NCBI RefSeq assembly: GCF_000145215.1
Contig: NC_014392.1
Span: 1,558,001 to 1,622,000 of the forward strand
DNA: 64,000 nucleotides
Direction of reading: 5' to 3'
DNA from: Caldicellulosiruptor obsidiansis OB47
GTDB lineage: Bacteria > Bacillota > Thermoanaerobacteria > Caldicellulosiruptorales > Caldicellulosiruptoraceae
Under the pieces are notes generated by a model that was given only the letters and a program-made list of their open reading frames with translations, was not told where the DNA came from and made no database searches. Both the position numbers and the translations under genes were made by a program. Shown in pieces: positions 1 through 8,664 of the stretch (positions within the stretch are counted from its first letter, which is position 1; each line of letters starts with the position of its first letter).

Positions 1-505
1 GCATTATTATTGCAAAAAATATATTCTGTCTGCTCTTTTCAAGATGAAGGTGTTTCTCATGCTCATCCATATAAGAAAGTGCAAATATTGCAATCAGCGG
101 TCCTATTATGTTTATTAAAAGAAGCATAATAAAGCTTAAATGATCAACAAAAAATATATTTTCAACTTCTAATTTACCTACTTTAAATTCAAACACGAAC
201 ATAAAAACAAACTGCAAAATAGCAAGAAGGCTAATGAGCTTGTTCTTAAGTTTTATACCAATCAAAAAAATGATTGCTAACAGAAAATAGTCGGCAAATG
301 TTATGAGATATTCAAGTGCAAAATTTAAAGAATGCGAAAGTCTCAGTAACCTGTCACCCTGTGAAATAGAATAGATACTTGCGCTAATTAACACTGCAGA
401 CATCAAAAAAACAATAGCTTTTCTAAAGTTGCTATTGTTAATAAGGTAGACAAAAAGTGCTGCTATCATGGGTAAAAATATTAGGAGTAAATAGATATTC
501 ACCAT
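1..505 (-). CDS. NuoL/M-type proton-translocating membrane subunit, 5' part only
   Basis: The first 168 codons of a gene that runs off the left edge of the window, starting at ATG 505 behind a purine-rich AAGGAAG. The product is almost entirely hydrophobic, with several predicted membrane helices. It contains a segment around residues 115-140 with the residues VDHLSF followed by a long hydrophobic stretch and ALSYM. That is the hallmark of the N-terminal part of NuoL/NuoM, Mrp antiporter and hydrogenase-4/Ech membrane subunits, which conduct protons or sodium in complex I-like machines. Whether it belongs to a hydrogenase, an Mrp antiporter or a complex I relative cannot be decided from the fragment. 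A good sigma-A-type promoter lies upstream on the same strand. Confidence 0.7.
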   Translation of the reverse strand, partial: MVNIYLLLIFLPMIAALFVYLINNSNFRKAIVFLMSAVLISASIYSISQGDRLLRLSHSLNFALEYLITFADYFLLAIIFLIGIKLKNKLISLLAILQFVFMFVFEFKVGKLEVENIFFVDHLSFIMLLLINIIGPLIAIFALSYMDEHEKHLHLEKSRQNIFFAIIM

Positions 506-558
506 CAGTTTCTTCCTTGCCCCTTTCTATTTGTGATGATAAACTATTGCTATTAAAG

Positions 559-587
559 ATTATAACATATGATCTTTGTCTTGTATA
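559..587 (-). promoter_or_regulatory. Sigma-A-type promoter of the NuoL/M-like gene
   Basis: On the minus strand, TATACA (582-587) and TATAAT (559-564) are separated by exactly 17 bases. This places the transcript start near 552, about 47 bases before the ATG at 505. Confidence 0.6.
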
Positions 588-604
588 CAGTATGCAAAAG
601 TTAA

Positions 605-616
605 TTTGTTAACAAA
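605..616. promoter_or_regulatory. Perfect 12-base palindrome between divergent genes, possible operator
   Basis: TTTGTTAACAAA lies in the 175-base divergent region, just upstream of the minus-strand promoter. It could bind a dimeric regulator of either neighbour. No family assignment is possible. Confidence 0.25.
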
Positions 617-680
617 CTCCAGAATACTTGAAAAATAGCTGCTATTTTTTGTTCAATATTTTAAAAAAAGGTGATCAGTC

Positions 681-1535
681 TTGATAAAATTAATTGCGCT
701 GGATATTGATGGAACCCTTTTAAATGATTCAGGTTCTATTCCTCAAATAAACAAGGAGTTTTTAAAAATTGCTGTAGAAAAGTATAAAATTGAAATAGTA
801 CTTTGTACAGGAAGAGGTGCTTCGGCTTTTAAAATTACAAAAGACCTGAATTTGCCATGTTCACTAATCTCGGCAAATGGCGTTTATGTTTTTGAAAATC
901 CTGATTTTCCTCCCATCATAAAAAATTATCTTACAGAACGTCAGAAGAAAGTATTAATTGAGTTTCTTGATAATAATCATTTTGACATAGACTATTATAT
1001 CGTACTGGGATATGACCAAGATTTTCACATGATTTATAAAAAAAGAACAAATCATGACAATTATTTTTTAAACTTTGTAAACGGCCGCAAACAATTTAAA
1101 CCTACATACCCAGCAAAAAAGCTTTTAAAGTTTTTGGAATATCCTATTAGCCACATTGGAATTGTAGGCAAATACGAAAAACTTAAAGAGATTAAAGAAA
1201 CCCTTAAAACCCTTGAGACTAACTGCAATATTATTCTCTACTATGCATCAGACAACAAAGAATATGGTTTTTTAGAAGTCTTGAGCAATGATGCATCAAA
1301 AGAGAAAGCTCTTTTGCAATTTATGAATTTTAAAAATGTCTCATCTGAAGAGTTGATATCAATTGGCGATAACTTCAACGACGTTGGAATGTTTAAAATC
1401 TCTGGTATAAGCGTGGCAGTTGCAAATGCACCGGAGGAAGTAAAAAAAGCTGCAAAGTTTGTAACCTCCAGAACAAATAATGAAGGTGCAGTTGCTGAAG
1501 CTATTGAAAGGTTTATAATAAAGAGGGATGAGTAA
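681..1535 (+). CDS. Cof-type HAD-IIB family sugar-phosphatase-like hydrolase
   Basis: A 284-residue protein starting at TTG 681, chosen because AAGGTGAT sits 8 bases upstream and the protein begins directly with the HAD fold. Motif I is LDIDGT, with the nucleophile Asp8 and Asp10. Motif IV is GDNFNDVGMF near residue 233. The length and the C2 cap between these motifs match Cof/YidA-type phosphatases, which hydrolyse phosphorylated sugars or cofactors in the cytoplasm. The actual substrate cannot be read from sequence. The gene is monocistronic, and its stop codon lies just after the first arm of the terminator it shares with the converging amidase gene. Confidence 0.85.
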   Translation: MIKLIALDIDGTLLNDSGSIPQINKEFLKIAVEKYKIEIVLCTGRGASAFKITKDLNLPCSLISANGVYVFENPDFPPIIKNYLTERQKKVLIEFLDNNHFDIDYYIVLGYDQDFHMIYKKRTNHDNYFLNFVNGRKQFKPTYPAKKLLKFLEYPISHIGIVGKYEKLKEIKETLKTLETNCNIILYYASDNKEYGFLEVLSNDASKEKALLQFMNFKNVSSEELISIGDNFNDVGMFKISGISVAVANAPEEVKKAAKFVTSRTNNEGAVAEAIERFIIKRDE

Positions 1536-1564
1536 AAGGCTTACTTTCTCATCCCTCTTTTTTA
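1521..1564. terminator. Bidirectional intrinsic terminator
   Basis: A perfect 12-bp stem (1521-1532 pairs with 1548-1559) with a 15-base loop, flanked by T-rich runs. The left arm is inside the last codons of the HAD hydrolase gene; the structure also serves the converging amidase gene. Confidence 0.85.
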
Positions 1565-1582
1565 TTACTTGCCAATAATAAT

Positions 1583-3691
1583 TTATCTGTTGTAATTTGT
1601 ATTTATATACTCAACAGCATCAGCTATAGCTTTTGCAACAGCATCTTTAAAACTATCGCTCAAAAGAAGGTCCAAATCTTGAGGGTTTGTCCCAAATGCA
1701 ACTTCAACGAGTACAGCAGGCATATTTGATGTTCTCAGCACAACCAAATTAGGTCTTTCTACAATACCCTTGTTCTGCGTACCAACTTGTTTTATTATGC
1801 TGTCAAGTACTATCTGGGCAAACTGCTTGTCTGGAATGATCCCATTTTGCTGTTTCTCTTTATACAAAACCATTGTTCCACGCACAGATGAATTATCAAT
1901 TGCGTTGTTGTGAATGGAAATAAACAAATCTGCATTTAAACTATTTGCCATCTTTGTTCTGTCATAAAGATCCACAAACTCATCTTTTTCACGCGACATA
2001 AAAACTTCATAGCCACGGTTTTTGAGCTTTTCCTTAAGTTTTAATGAAATATCTAAATTAAAATCTTTCTCATTATAAGTTACTTTTTTGCCATCTACTA
2101 CTTTTGTGTATATGGCACCTGGGTCCGACCCCCCATGTCCAGGGTCAATAAATATTTTCAATTTCTTTTGTGGTTTTTGTAATTTTTGTAAAAAACTTAT
2201 TATAATATTACTTCCGTTTTTGTTTATATTTGTTACGCAATCAGGATTAATTTGGATATAAACAACACACTTATCCTCTTGATAAACCGAATACACAGTA
2301 GTAATAACCGAACCCTGCAAAGAATACACATCGTCTGCAATAGTGATAGGATATTGGCTTTCAAGTTTTATTATGTTACTGTTCTGGTCGTAAAAATAGT
2401 TTATCTGAGAAACAAAAGGCGAACTCAAAACAAGGCTTGAGGGCGGATTTAGTCTTAAGCTTGAATACTGGTCAGCAAACACCACTTCTAACTTTCCATC
2501 AAGTTTGTTTAAAACAAAAACCTTTGCCTTCGACGAAAAGATAATCTGGCTATTATTCTGATCAATGTTTGAAAGAACATAAAAATCCACTCTACCATCG
2601 TTTACTTGGTAAAAATTATTATTTTGAACCGAAAATTGAGCTCCCTTTAAATTCAAAACTACAAAAGACTCATCAGCTCTGTAAATATCACTTACAACTG
2701 TCGGACTAATTTCAATTTTGGCAAGAGTAAAGCCATCAGAAGGTATAACATCTATTTTTTGAATCATATATATTTGAGAAGAAGCATTTGAACTTTGAGA
2801 ATCTTTACTTTGGTAAACCTCGCTACTGTCGATATTTGTTTTTGACTCTATAACTTTTGGTAAATCTATTTCAATTTTGACTTGGTTGCCATTGTTTAAT
2901 ATCTTGTAATCTTTTATCAAACTTGAATCATAATCTATTACAATGCGCGAAAATTTGTTGCCACTTGAATCAATATTTTGTGCATGTCTTATTCTAAAGA
3001 CGCCATTTTTATTTATTTCTATTCTATTATTTGGTAAATTATCAATACTATTTAAAACATCCAAAACTATTCTATCAGGATTAAAAAGTTTGTAGGTCTT
3101 ATAAGACAAAGTTTGGGTTGCCGAAACAATCAGGATAAATTTATTATTTTCTATGGTATATCTTATGTCGGCAATATAATTCGACTCCTGCACAGTTCTT
3201 GGCAAACTGCTTCTTGAGGTCAAAGTATTTGATGGTTGTTTTTTTGAAGAACTTGAGTCTGAAAATTGCAACTTTTTGGTATTCAAGCTCACCATGTTTT
3301 TCATTTTATCAATTTGAATGAGATAACCAAAAATCAATGCTATATCCTTTGCTAAAATATAAGATTTACCTCCATTTATAAAAACTTTGGTTGAAAGAGT
3401 TTTTTTGTTTTTGTTATAATAATAAAATGCTTTGTCAACATAGAACTGATATGTATCTTTAGAATTTTTGCCTAAGACAGATTTAGTTTTTGAATTATAA
3501 GAAACTTTAAATCCTTTCAGCCTGAGAAAGTCAGCAAGTGCAAGGTAAACATTCCCTTTGTTTTCTAAAATTTTAACTGAAGAGATTAGCTTACCATCAA
3601 CATAGAGTTTGTATGAGGTGGCTGCAAAAGCAGAAATAAAAATTAATAAAAATATTGTAATCACTGCTACCAAGTTTTTTATTTTGTTCAT
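1583..3691 (-). CDS. Secreted N-acetylmuramoyl-L-alanine amidase with copper-amine-oxidase-like N-terminal and AMIN domains
   Basis: About 702 residues, cutting the amide between MurNAc and L-alanine in peptidoglycan outside the membrane. From ATG 3691 the N-terminus has positive charges and then a hydrophobic stretch ending AFAA, a signal peptide. Next come a copper amine oxidase N-terminal-like domain (about residues 25-140), AMIN-like wall-targeting regions (about 170-500) and a C-terminal Amidase_3 domain. That domain carries the zinc ligand motif DPGHGGSDPGA, the second His in SIHNNA, and the catalytic Glu in LVEVAF. An upstream TTG at 3709 would add six residues, but the GGGGT Shine-Dalgarno fits 3691 or GTG 3694. 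The gene is divergent from argC. Confidence 0.9.
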   Translation of the reverse strand: MNKIKNLVAVITIFLLIFISAFAATSYKLYVDGKLISSVKILENKGNVYLALADFLRLKGFKVSYNSKTKSVLGKNSKDTYQFYVDKAFYYYNKNKKTLSTKVFINGGKSYILAKDIALIFGYLIQIDKMKNMVSLNTKKLQFSDSSSSKKQPSNTLTSRSSLPRTVQESNYIADIRYTIENNKFILIVSATQTLSYKTYKLFNPDRIVLDVLNSIDNLPNNRIEINKNGVFRIRHAQNIDSSGNKFSRIVIDYDSSLIKDYKILNNGNQVKIEIDLPKVIESKTNIDSSEVYQSKDSQSSNASSQIYMIQKIDVIPSDGFTLAKIEISPTVVSDIYRADESFVVLNLKGAQFSVQNNNFYQVNDGRVDFYVLSNIDQNNSQIIFSSKAKVFVLNKLDGKLEVVFADQYSSLRLNPPSSLVLSSPFVSQINYFYDQNSNIIKLESQYPITIADDVYSLQGSVITTVYSVYQEDKCVVYIQINPDCVTNINKNGSNIIISFLQKLQKPQKKLKIFIDPGHGGSDPGAIYTKVVDGKKVTYNEKDFNLDISLKLKEKLKNRGYEVFMSREKDEFVDLYDRTKMANSLNADLFISIHNNAIDNSSVRGTMVLYKEKQQNGIIPDKQFAQIVLDSIIKQVGTQNKGIVERPNLVVLRTSNMPAVLVEVAFGTNPQDLDLLLSDSFKDAVAKAIADAVEYINTNYNR

Positions 3692-3778
3692 CACAGATCT
3701 ACCCCGCAAAAAATGTAATTTATAGGTATATAATACCCCATTTTGTCGAACAAATCAATTTAAATATTTGCCAATGTA

Positions 3779-3807
3779 TTGTATTTTTATGCACCGTGGT
3801 GTATAAT
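3779..3807 (+). promoter_or_regulatory. Sigma-A-type promoter of argCB
   Basis: TTGTAT (3779-3784) and TATAAT (3802-3807) are 17 bases apart. Transcription would start near 3814, leaving a leader of about 45 bases. The promoter lies inside the longest possible open frame of argC, which argues against the upstream starts. Confidence 0.7.
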
Positions 3808-3859
3808 TATTTGCATAGTTAAAAACAATACTTTAAATAATAAAGAGGAGATGACCAAG

Positions 3860-4891
3860 TTGATAAAAGCAAGCATTATAGGAGCGTCAGGATATGTGGG
3901 ATTAGAGCTCATTCGGCTCTTGTTAAAGCACCCTGAAGTTGAAATTATCTCTATCATATCATCAAGTAGCAACCAACTTTCCCTTGATAAAACAAACCCT
4001 CAATTTAAAAAGGTTTCAAACCTTGTATTCGAAGAATTTAACATAGAAGCATTAGAAGAAACAGATGTGATATTTTGTGCTTTGCCACACGGTATTTCAC
4101 AGGAATATGTCAAAATAGGATATGACCTTGGCAAGATTGTGATTGATTTAAGTGCTGATTTTAGATACAAAGATCTGCAAAGATATGCAAAAGATTATAG
4201 TCAGCACAAATACCCTGAGCTTTTGAGCAAAAGTGCTTATGGACTTTGTGAAATAAACAGGAAGGAGATTAAAAAGGCTCAGATTGTTGGAAATCCAGGA
4301 TGTTACCCAACAAGTGCAATATTAGGGCTTGCTCCTCTTTTGAAAAACAAACTTGTAGATAAAAATAGTATTATAATAGATTCGAAGTCAGGTGTTTCTG
4401 GAGCTGGTAAAAAATCTGATTTTGCATATAGTTTCTGCGAACTTGATGAAAATTTCAAAGCATATTCAGTTGCAAAACATAGACATACAAGCGAAATTGA
4501 AGAGAAGTGCAGTTTGCTATTTGGCGAAGATTTGAATTTATCATTTACACCACATCTTCTGCCTGTAAAAAGAGGAATACTCTCAACTATATATGCAAAC
4601 CTTATAAAAAAGATTGCTAAAAACGACCTTGTTGAAATTTACAACGAATTCTACAAAGACGAATATTTTGTTCGTATTTTTGAAGATGAACTACCTGAAC
4701 TAAAGTACGTAAGAGGAACAAACTTTGTAGACATTGGATTTGAGATAGATAAGAAGACAAACAGAGTTATCATAATCTCATGCATTGACAATCTCATAAA
4801 AGGTGCTGCCGGCCAGGCAATTCAAAATATGAATATAAAATTTTCTCTTGATGAAAAAACGGGACTTATAATGGTGGGAGAATATTTTTAA
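3860..4891 (+). CDS. argC: N-acetyl-gamma-glutamyl-phosphate reductase
   Basis: Third step of arginine synthesis: NADPH-dependent reduction of N-acetylglutamyl phosphate to the semialdehyde. TTG 3860 gives 344 residues, the normal family size, with GAGGAG 9 bases upstream. ATG 3851 is possible but overlaps that Shine-Dalgarno spacing. Visible motifs are the NADP-binding GASGYVG at the N-terminus, the catalytic Cys in GNPGCYPT, and a conserved His in KHRHTSEIEE. It is followed after 16-28 bases by argB on the same strand. No argJ or argD lies next to it, so the rest of the pathway must be elsewhere. Confidence 0.95.
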   Translation: MIKASIIGASGYVGLELIRLLLKHPEVEIISIISSSSNQLSLDKTNPQFKKVSNLVFEEFNIEALEETDVIFCALPHGISQEYVKIGYDLGKIVIDLSADFRYKDLQRYAKDYSQHKYPELLSKSAYGLCEINRKEIKKAQIVGNPGCYPTSAILGLAPLLKNKLVDKNSIIIDSKSGVSGAGKKSDFAYSFCELDENFKAYSVAKHRHTSEIEEKCSLLFGEDLNLSFTPHLLPVKRGILSTIYANLIKKIAKNDLVEIYNEFYKDEYFVRIFEDELPELKYVRGTNFVDIGFEIDKKTNRVIIISCIDNLIKGAAGQAIQNMNIKFSLDEKTGLIMVGEYF

Positions 4892-4919
4892 AAAATAAAA
4901 TGAAGGGATGACGGTTTAT

Positions 4920-5801
4920 ATGTACGAAGAAATGGACACTCTGATTGAAAAAGCAAGTATATTAATAGAAGCTCTTCCTTACATACAAAAACTTTATGGT
5001 AAGACTGTTGTAATAAAATATGGCGGGAATGCTATGATAAATGAAAAGCTTAAAAACTGGGTTATGGAAGATATAACTTTGCTCAAATACATTGGTGTAA
5101 ATCCAATAGTTGTTCATGGCGGTGGACCTGACATAAATTCAGTCCTCAAGAAACTCAAGGTTGAAAGTCAGTTTGTCAATGGGCTCAGAGTAACAGATAT
5201 GCAAACCATGGAAGTTGCTCAAATGGTCCTTGTAGGAAAGACAAATAAAGAACTTGTATCAATGCTAAACCAAAAAGGTGGAAAGGCAATAGGTATTTGC
5301 GGAATTGATGGTAATTTAATTCAGGCACGAAAACATTATGAATATGTAAATGGAGAAAAAATTGATTTAGGTTATGTGGGAGAGGTCGTGTCAATAAACG
5401 CAAAGGTTTTAGAAATGCTTGCTAAAGATGAATATATACCTGTTGTTGCACCAATTGGTGTTGGGGAAGATGGTACAAGTTACAATATTAACGCAGATAC
5501 TGTGGCGGCTGAAATTGCAAAGGCAATAAAGGCTGAAAAGCTAATGTTTATGACAGATGTTGAAGGATTAAAATATGATAAAAATAGCAAGGAAATAATC
5601 TCAGCAATAAGTGCCGATGAAGTTTTGAAGATGATTGACGAAGGAAAGATTGATGGCGGGATGATTCCAAAGGTGTTAGGATGCATAGACGCACTAAAGC
5701 ACGGTGTCAATCGTACACACATCCTTGATGGAAGAATTCCACACTGTATTTTGCTTGAGATATTTACAGATAAAGGTATTGGAACAATGATTCATCTGTA
5801 A
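4920..5801 (+). CDS. argB: Acetylglutamate kinase
   Basis: Phosphorylates N-acetylglutamate with ATP in the cytoplasm, the step before ArgC. Family motifs are KYGGNAM near the N-terminus, the VHGGGP loop, and a nucleotide-binding region around [10 protein letters not shown]. The length, about 294 residues, is typical. ATG 4908 touches the GAAGGG Shine-Dalgarno, so ATG 4920 (about 12 bases away) is the more likely start. Co-transcribed with argC. Its gene ends just before a strong bidirectional terminator. Confidence 0.95.
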   Translation: MYEEMDTLIEKASILIEALPYIQKLYGKTVVIKYGGNAMINEKLKNWVMEDITLLKYIGVNPIVVHGGGPDINSVLKKLKVESQFVNGLRVTDMQTMEVAQMVLVGKTNKELVSMLNQKGGKAIGICGIDGNLIQARKHYEYVNGEKIDLGYVGEVVSINAKVLEMLAKDEYIPVVAPIGVGEDGTSYNINADTVAAEIAKAIKAEKLMFMTDVEGLKYDKNSKEIISAISADEVLKMIDEGKIDGGMIPKVLGCIDALKHGVNRTHILDGRIPHCILLEIFTDKGIGTMIHL

Positions 5802-5821
5802 AAACTTTTATATGTCAGTAT

Positions 5822-5867
5822 AAATAAACGGGGCTTTAGTTGTCTAAAAACATAGCCCCGTTTATTT
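5822..5867. terminator. Bidirectional intrinsic terminator between argB and rlmH
   Basis: A perfect 14-bp stem: 5822-5835 pairs with 5854-5867, loop of 18 bases. The stem is GC-rich inside (CGGGGCT/AGCCCCG) and A/T-rich outside. The right arm contains the rlmH stop codon. Confidence 0.85.
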
Positions 5868-6326
5868 ATGGTACTTTGTCCCATAAATAATCGAAAATCC
5901 TCTGTAAATCTGTTCATAAAGTAAAACTCTAAAAAGCTGATGAGGAAAAGTAAGTTTTGAAAATGAAATAAGTAAATCAGCTTTTCTTTTCACTTCATTT
6001 GAAAGTCCATTGGAACTGCCAATTATAAAAGTAATATTTTTACCACTATATATATTTTTTCTTAGAATCTCAGAAAATTCTTCTGAGGAAAACTCAAAAC
6101 CATTAACGTCACATACGATTATAAATTCATCTTCCTTTATGAATTTTAAAACCTTATCAGCTTCTTTTTCTAAAAGAGTTTCAATATTAGAATATTTATT
6201 TTCATCTTCTTCTTTAATCTCTATTTCTTCTACTTTTACCCACCGCGAAAGCCTTTTTTTGTACTCTTCACATGCCTGCAAGAAATACTTCTCTTTTATT
6301 GTTCCAACACTGATTATTTTTATCAT
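5862..6326 (-). CDS. rlmH: 23S rRNA (pseudouridine-1915-N3) methyltransferase RlmH
   Basis: A 154-residue SPOUT methyltransferase acting on helix 69 of 23S rRNA in assembled ribosomes, with SAM as donor. The C-terminal family signature is plain: GSSNG in the knot, then LTFPHQLFRVLLYEQIYR and a final YHK. Its first codon overlaps the end of the arginine phosphatase gene by 4 bases, so it is the last gene of the ZIP-sua5-ywlE-rlmH transcript. Confidence 0.95.
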   Translation of the reverse strand: MIKIISVGTIKEKYFLQACEEYKKRLSRWVKVEEIEIKEEDENKYSNIETLLEKEADKVLKFIKEDEFIIVCDVNGFEFSSEEFSEILRKNIYSGKNITFIIGSSNGLSNEVKRKADLLISFSKLTFPHQLFRVLLYEQIYRGFSIIYGTKYHK

Positions 6327-6793
6327 ATATCATCCACTTTCGACAAAAGTTTATCAATAAGTTGATTAAGTTCATCTCTGCACCTTCTGTACTCTTCAAT
6401 ATCTCCACCATATGGGTCAACAACATCCAAATCTTCTTTGGTATTCATTACATACTCCTTTAAAGTAAACACCTTGTCGGCAGTACCAGGATACATCTTT
6501 GTAATTACCTCTTTATGATACCTTTCCATTGTCAAGATAAGAGTACTTTCTTTTATCATATCCTCATTTACAAGTCTTGATACGTGCGACGAGATATCAA
6601 TACCAACTTCATTCATTACCAATATAGCATTTCTGGAAGCCTTCTGTGGAAAAAATGCAGAAAGCCCAGCTGATTCAACTTCAACATTATCAATTTTCAT
6701 CTTCTTAAGCTTTTCCTTTAAAAGATGCTCTGCCATTGGACTTCTGCAAGTATTACCTGTACACACAAAAAGTATTTTCTTCTTCAATATCAC
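6323..6793 (-). CDS. ywlE: Low-molecular-weight protein phosphatase, YwlE-type (probable protein-arginine phosphatase)
   Basis: 156 residues beginning at GTG 6793, overlapping the sua5 stop. The P-loop reads CTGNTCRS, with catalytic Cys11 and Arg17. The general acid lies in DPYGG, followed by a Glu/Tyr-rich helix as in YwlE. The Thr at position 15 (CTGNT) corresponds to the residue that makes Bacillus YwlE specific for phospho-arginine; tyrosine phosphatases of this family usually have a bulkier residue there. The segment DKVFTLKEYV also matches YwlE. Phospho-arginine specificity is inferred from these residues; the McsB kinase it would oppose is not in this window. Confidence 0.85.
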   Translation of the reverse strand: MILKKKILFVCTGNTCRSPMAEHLLKEKLKKMKIDNVEVESAGLSAFFPQKASRNAILVMNEVGIDISSHVSRLVNEDMIKESTLILTMERYHKEVITKMYPGTADKVFTLKEYVMNTKEDLDVVDPYGGDIEEYRRCRDELNQLIDKLLSKVDDI

Positions 6794-7836
6794 AACACCT
6801 CAACAATATTGTTTGCCGCTGCTTTATAAAGTCTATTTTCCAGCGCAAGAAATTCTAAGTTAAATTCTCCCCATTCACAAAGTATATAATCAACACCAAG
6901 TTGGTTAAATTTTCTCAACAGCGAAAACAGATTTCTTCCACACTCTTTTGCATCAAACATGCTTCCTAAAATGAGTTTGTACTGGGAATCAAAATTATGG
7001 GCTGTCTCATAAAAGCACAATATGCCAACCCTGTAACCTTTCAATTCTAATTTCTTTTTCATCTCATTTATCTTGTCAATTCTTTTATCAATTCTTCCCT
7101 TTACTATTATAAGTTTGGCATCAGGTGCATAGTGCTTATATTTCATACCAGGTGACCTTGGAACACTCCCACTTAGTCCTTCCACCACCGCTTTGCTGTA
7201 CTCTATATTGCCAAGCACCTCTTTCAATGCATAATACGAAATAGCGCCTGGTCTCAAAATCACAGCTTCGCCGCCACTCAAATCCACCACAGTTGACTCA
7301 AGTCCAAATGAACATTTACCACCATCTATAATGACATCCACCTTATTCATCAGGTCCTCTATCACATGCTTGGCCTCTGTCGGACTTGGTTTTCCAGAGA
7401 CATTTGCTGATGGTGCTGCCACTGGTACACCAGAAAGTCTTATTAGCTCAAGCGCGATTTTGTTCGCAGGCATTCTAACACCAACTGTGGAAAGACCTGC
7501 TGTAACGTTGTCAGCAACCACATTTTTTTTGGGTAGAACAATTGTAAGTGGTCCTGGCCAAAATCTTTCTATAAGCACATAAACCTTTTCATCTGTAATT
7601 TCAGCACACATTTCAAGCATCTCTTTTGAAGATATATGAACGATTAACGGATTGTCCTGAGGTCTTCCTTTAGCCCAAAAAATCTTATCCACCGCATCTT
7701 TTAAAAGTGCATTCGCTCCAAGACCGTACACAGTTTCTGTTGGAAAGGCGACAAGCCCGCCTTCTCTTAATATTAAAGCTGCTTTTTCAAGCTTTTCATA
7801 ATCTATACCTTCTTTTGCATCAATGATAATTGTCAT
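6790..7836 (-). CDS. sua5: Threonylcarbamoyl-AMP synthase (Sua5/YwlC)
   Basis: Makes threonylcarbamoyl-AMP from threonine, bicarbonate and ATP, the precursor of t6A37 in tRNAs that read ANN codons. The N-terminal YrdC domain shows FPTETVYGLG, KGRPQDNPLI and the APSANVSGKPSPT region. A C-terminal Sua5 domain (last ~130 residues) follows the PRSPGMKYKHYAP linker, so this is the two-domain form. ATG 7836 overlaps the stop of the ZIP gene, and GTG 7848 would add four residues. The sua5-ywlE adjacency matches Bacillus. Confidence 0.95.
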   Translation of the reverse strand: MTIIIDAKEGIDYEKLEKAALILREGGLVAFPTETVYGLGANALLKDAVDKIFWAKGRPQDNPLIVHISSKEMLEMCAEITDEKVYVLIERFWPGPLTIVLPKKNVVADNVTAGLSTVGVRMPANKIALELIRLSGVPVAAPSANVSGKPSPTEAKHVIEDLMNKVDVIIDGGKCSFGLESTVVDLSGGEAVILRPGAISYYALKEVLGNIEYSKAVVEGLSGSVPRSPGMKYKHYAPDAKLIIVKGRIDKRIDKINEMKKKLELKGYRVGILCFYETAHNFDSQYKLILGSMFDAKECGRNLFSLLRKFNQLGVDYILCEWGEFNLEFLALENRLYKAAANNIVEVL

Positions 7837-8600
7837 AATTCCAACCACTCCAAAAGTAGTAGTGCTACAACAATACCTATCATATTTGATACTGTTGCCA
7901 TTTTTAAATTCTCTTTTCGACTATACTCTGGAATAAGCTCATTTATCACAACATACAGCATTGCGCCTGCTGCACAAGCAAGACAGCCTGCTACTACATA
8001 TTTGTTAATATAGCTTATCACACTTCCAACCAAACACCCAATACCTGTTGGAACTCCTGACAATATTGCATATCTTAATATTTTCTTTTTACCTTGCTTG
8101 GCTATCTTAAAAGGCAACGAAAGAACAAATCCTTCTGGAATATCATGAATTATTATCATAATCCCTACTAAAATTCCAAAGCTCTTTTCTACAGCAAAGC
8201 TACTTCCTATTGCCAACCCCTCAGGAAAGTTGTGAAGAGAAAGTGCAACTAAAATCAGTATTCCACTTTTGAGATATTTGTTCTGGGAAAGTAAATATCT
8301 TATTGTCAATGCTTCTTCTAATATCCCAATCATAAAGTATGAAGCAATCAATACTAAAATACATTCGAGCAAGTTTGAAATACTCACAGCTTCAGGGATA
8401 AGTCCAAAGCAAATTAAACCAAGCATTAGTCCCGATGTAAAACCAATTAAGGAGTCTTTTATCTTCTCATCGTTTAAAGGGAAGACCAAACCCGCCAGAG
8501 CACCAACAAATGCTCCAGTTATCCCACAAAAAAAAGCAAAAAGGTTGAAAACTAAAAAATTTATTTCCAACAAAGTAACTTCAAAATCAAATATTTTCAT
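7833..8600 (-). CDS. ZIP family divalent metal transporter
   Basis: 255 residues with about eight hydrophobic segments. The two signature helices of the ZIP metal channel are present: HNFPEG and, about 30 residues later, HDIPEG. These supply the His and Glu residues of the binuclear metal site. It would move Zn, Mn or Fe across the cytoplasmic membrane. ATG 8600 has almost no Shine-Dalgarno. It is translationally coupled to sua5. In Bacillus the manganese exporter MntP sits between the sua5 and ywlE homologues, so a metal link at this locus may be conserved; that is inference. Confidence 0.88.
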   Translation of the reverse strand: MKIFDFEVTLLEINFLVFNLFAFFCGITGAFVGALAGLVFPLNDEKIKDSLIGFTSGLMLGLICFGLIPEAVSISNLLECILVLIASYFMIGILEEALTIRYLLSQNKYLKSGILILVALSLHNFPEGLAIGSSFAVEKSFGILVGIMIIIHDIPEGFVLSLPFKIAKQGKKKILRYAILSGVPTGIGCLVGSVISYINKYVVAGCLACAAGAMLYVVINELIPEYSRKENLKMATVSNMIGIVVALLLLEWLEL

Positions 8601-8664
8601 TTAAATATTATGAGAAAATCAGCCCTTTTATAAACACTCTAACCCAATATTTGAGTAAAATCTT

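Noticed and set aside
632-650. AAATAGCTGCTATTT hairpin before the HAD gene as a terminator
   Set aside because: The loop is only one base and there is no gene ending just before it. It resembles part of the rho terminator stem, but alone is too weak to call.
3802-3820. Possible ArgR/AhrC box over the argC -10
   Set aside because: The TATAATTATTTGCATA stretch only partly fits the ARG-box consensus and overlaps the promoter itself, so the match may be by chance.
3779-3859. Longer argC start upstream of TTG 3860
   Set aside because: This segment contains the TTGTAT-17-TATAAT promoter and no ribosome-binding site, and the family protein starts at IKASIIGASG.
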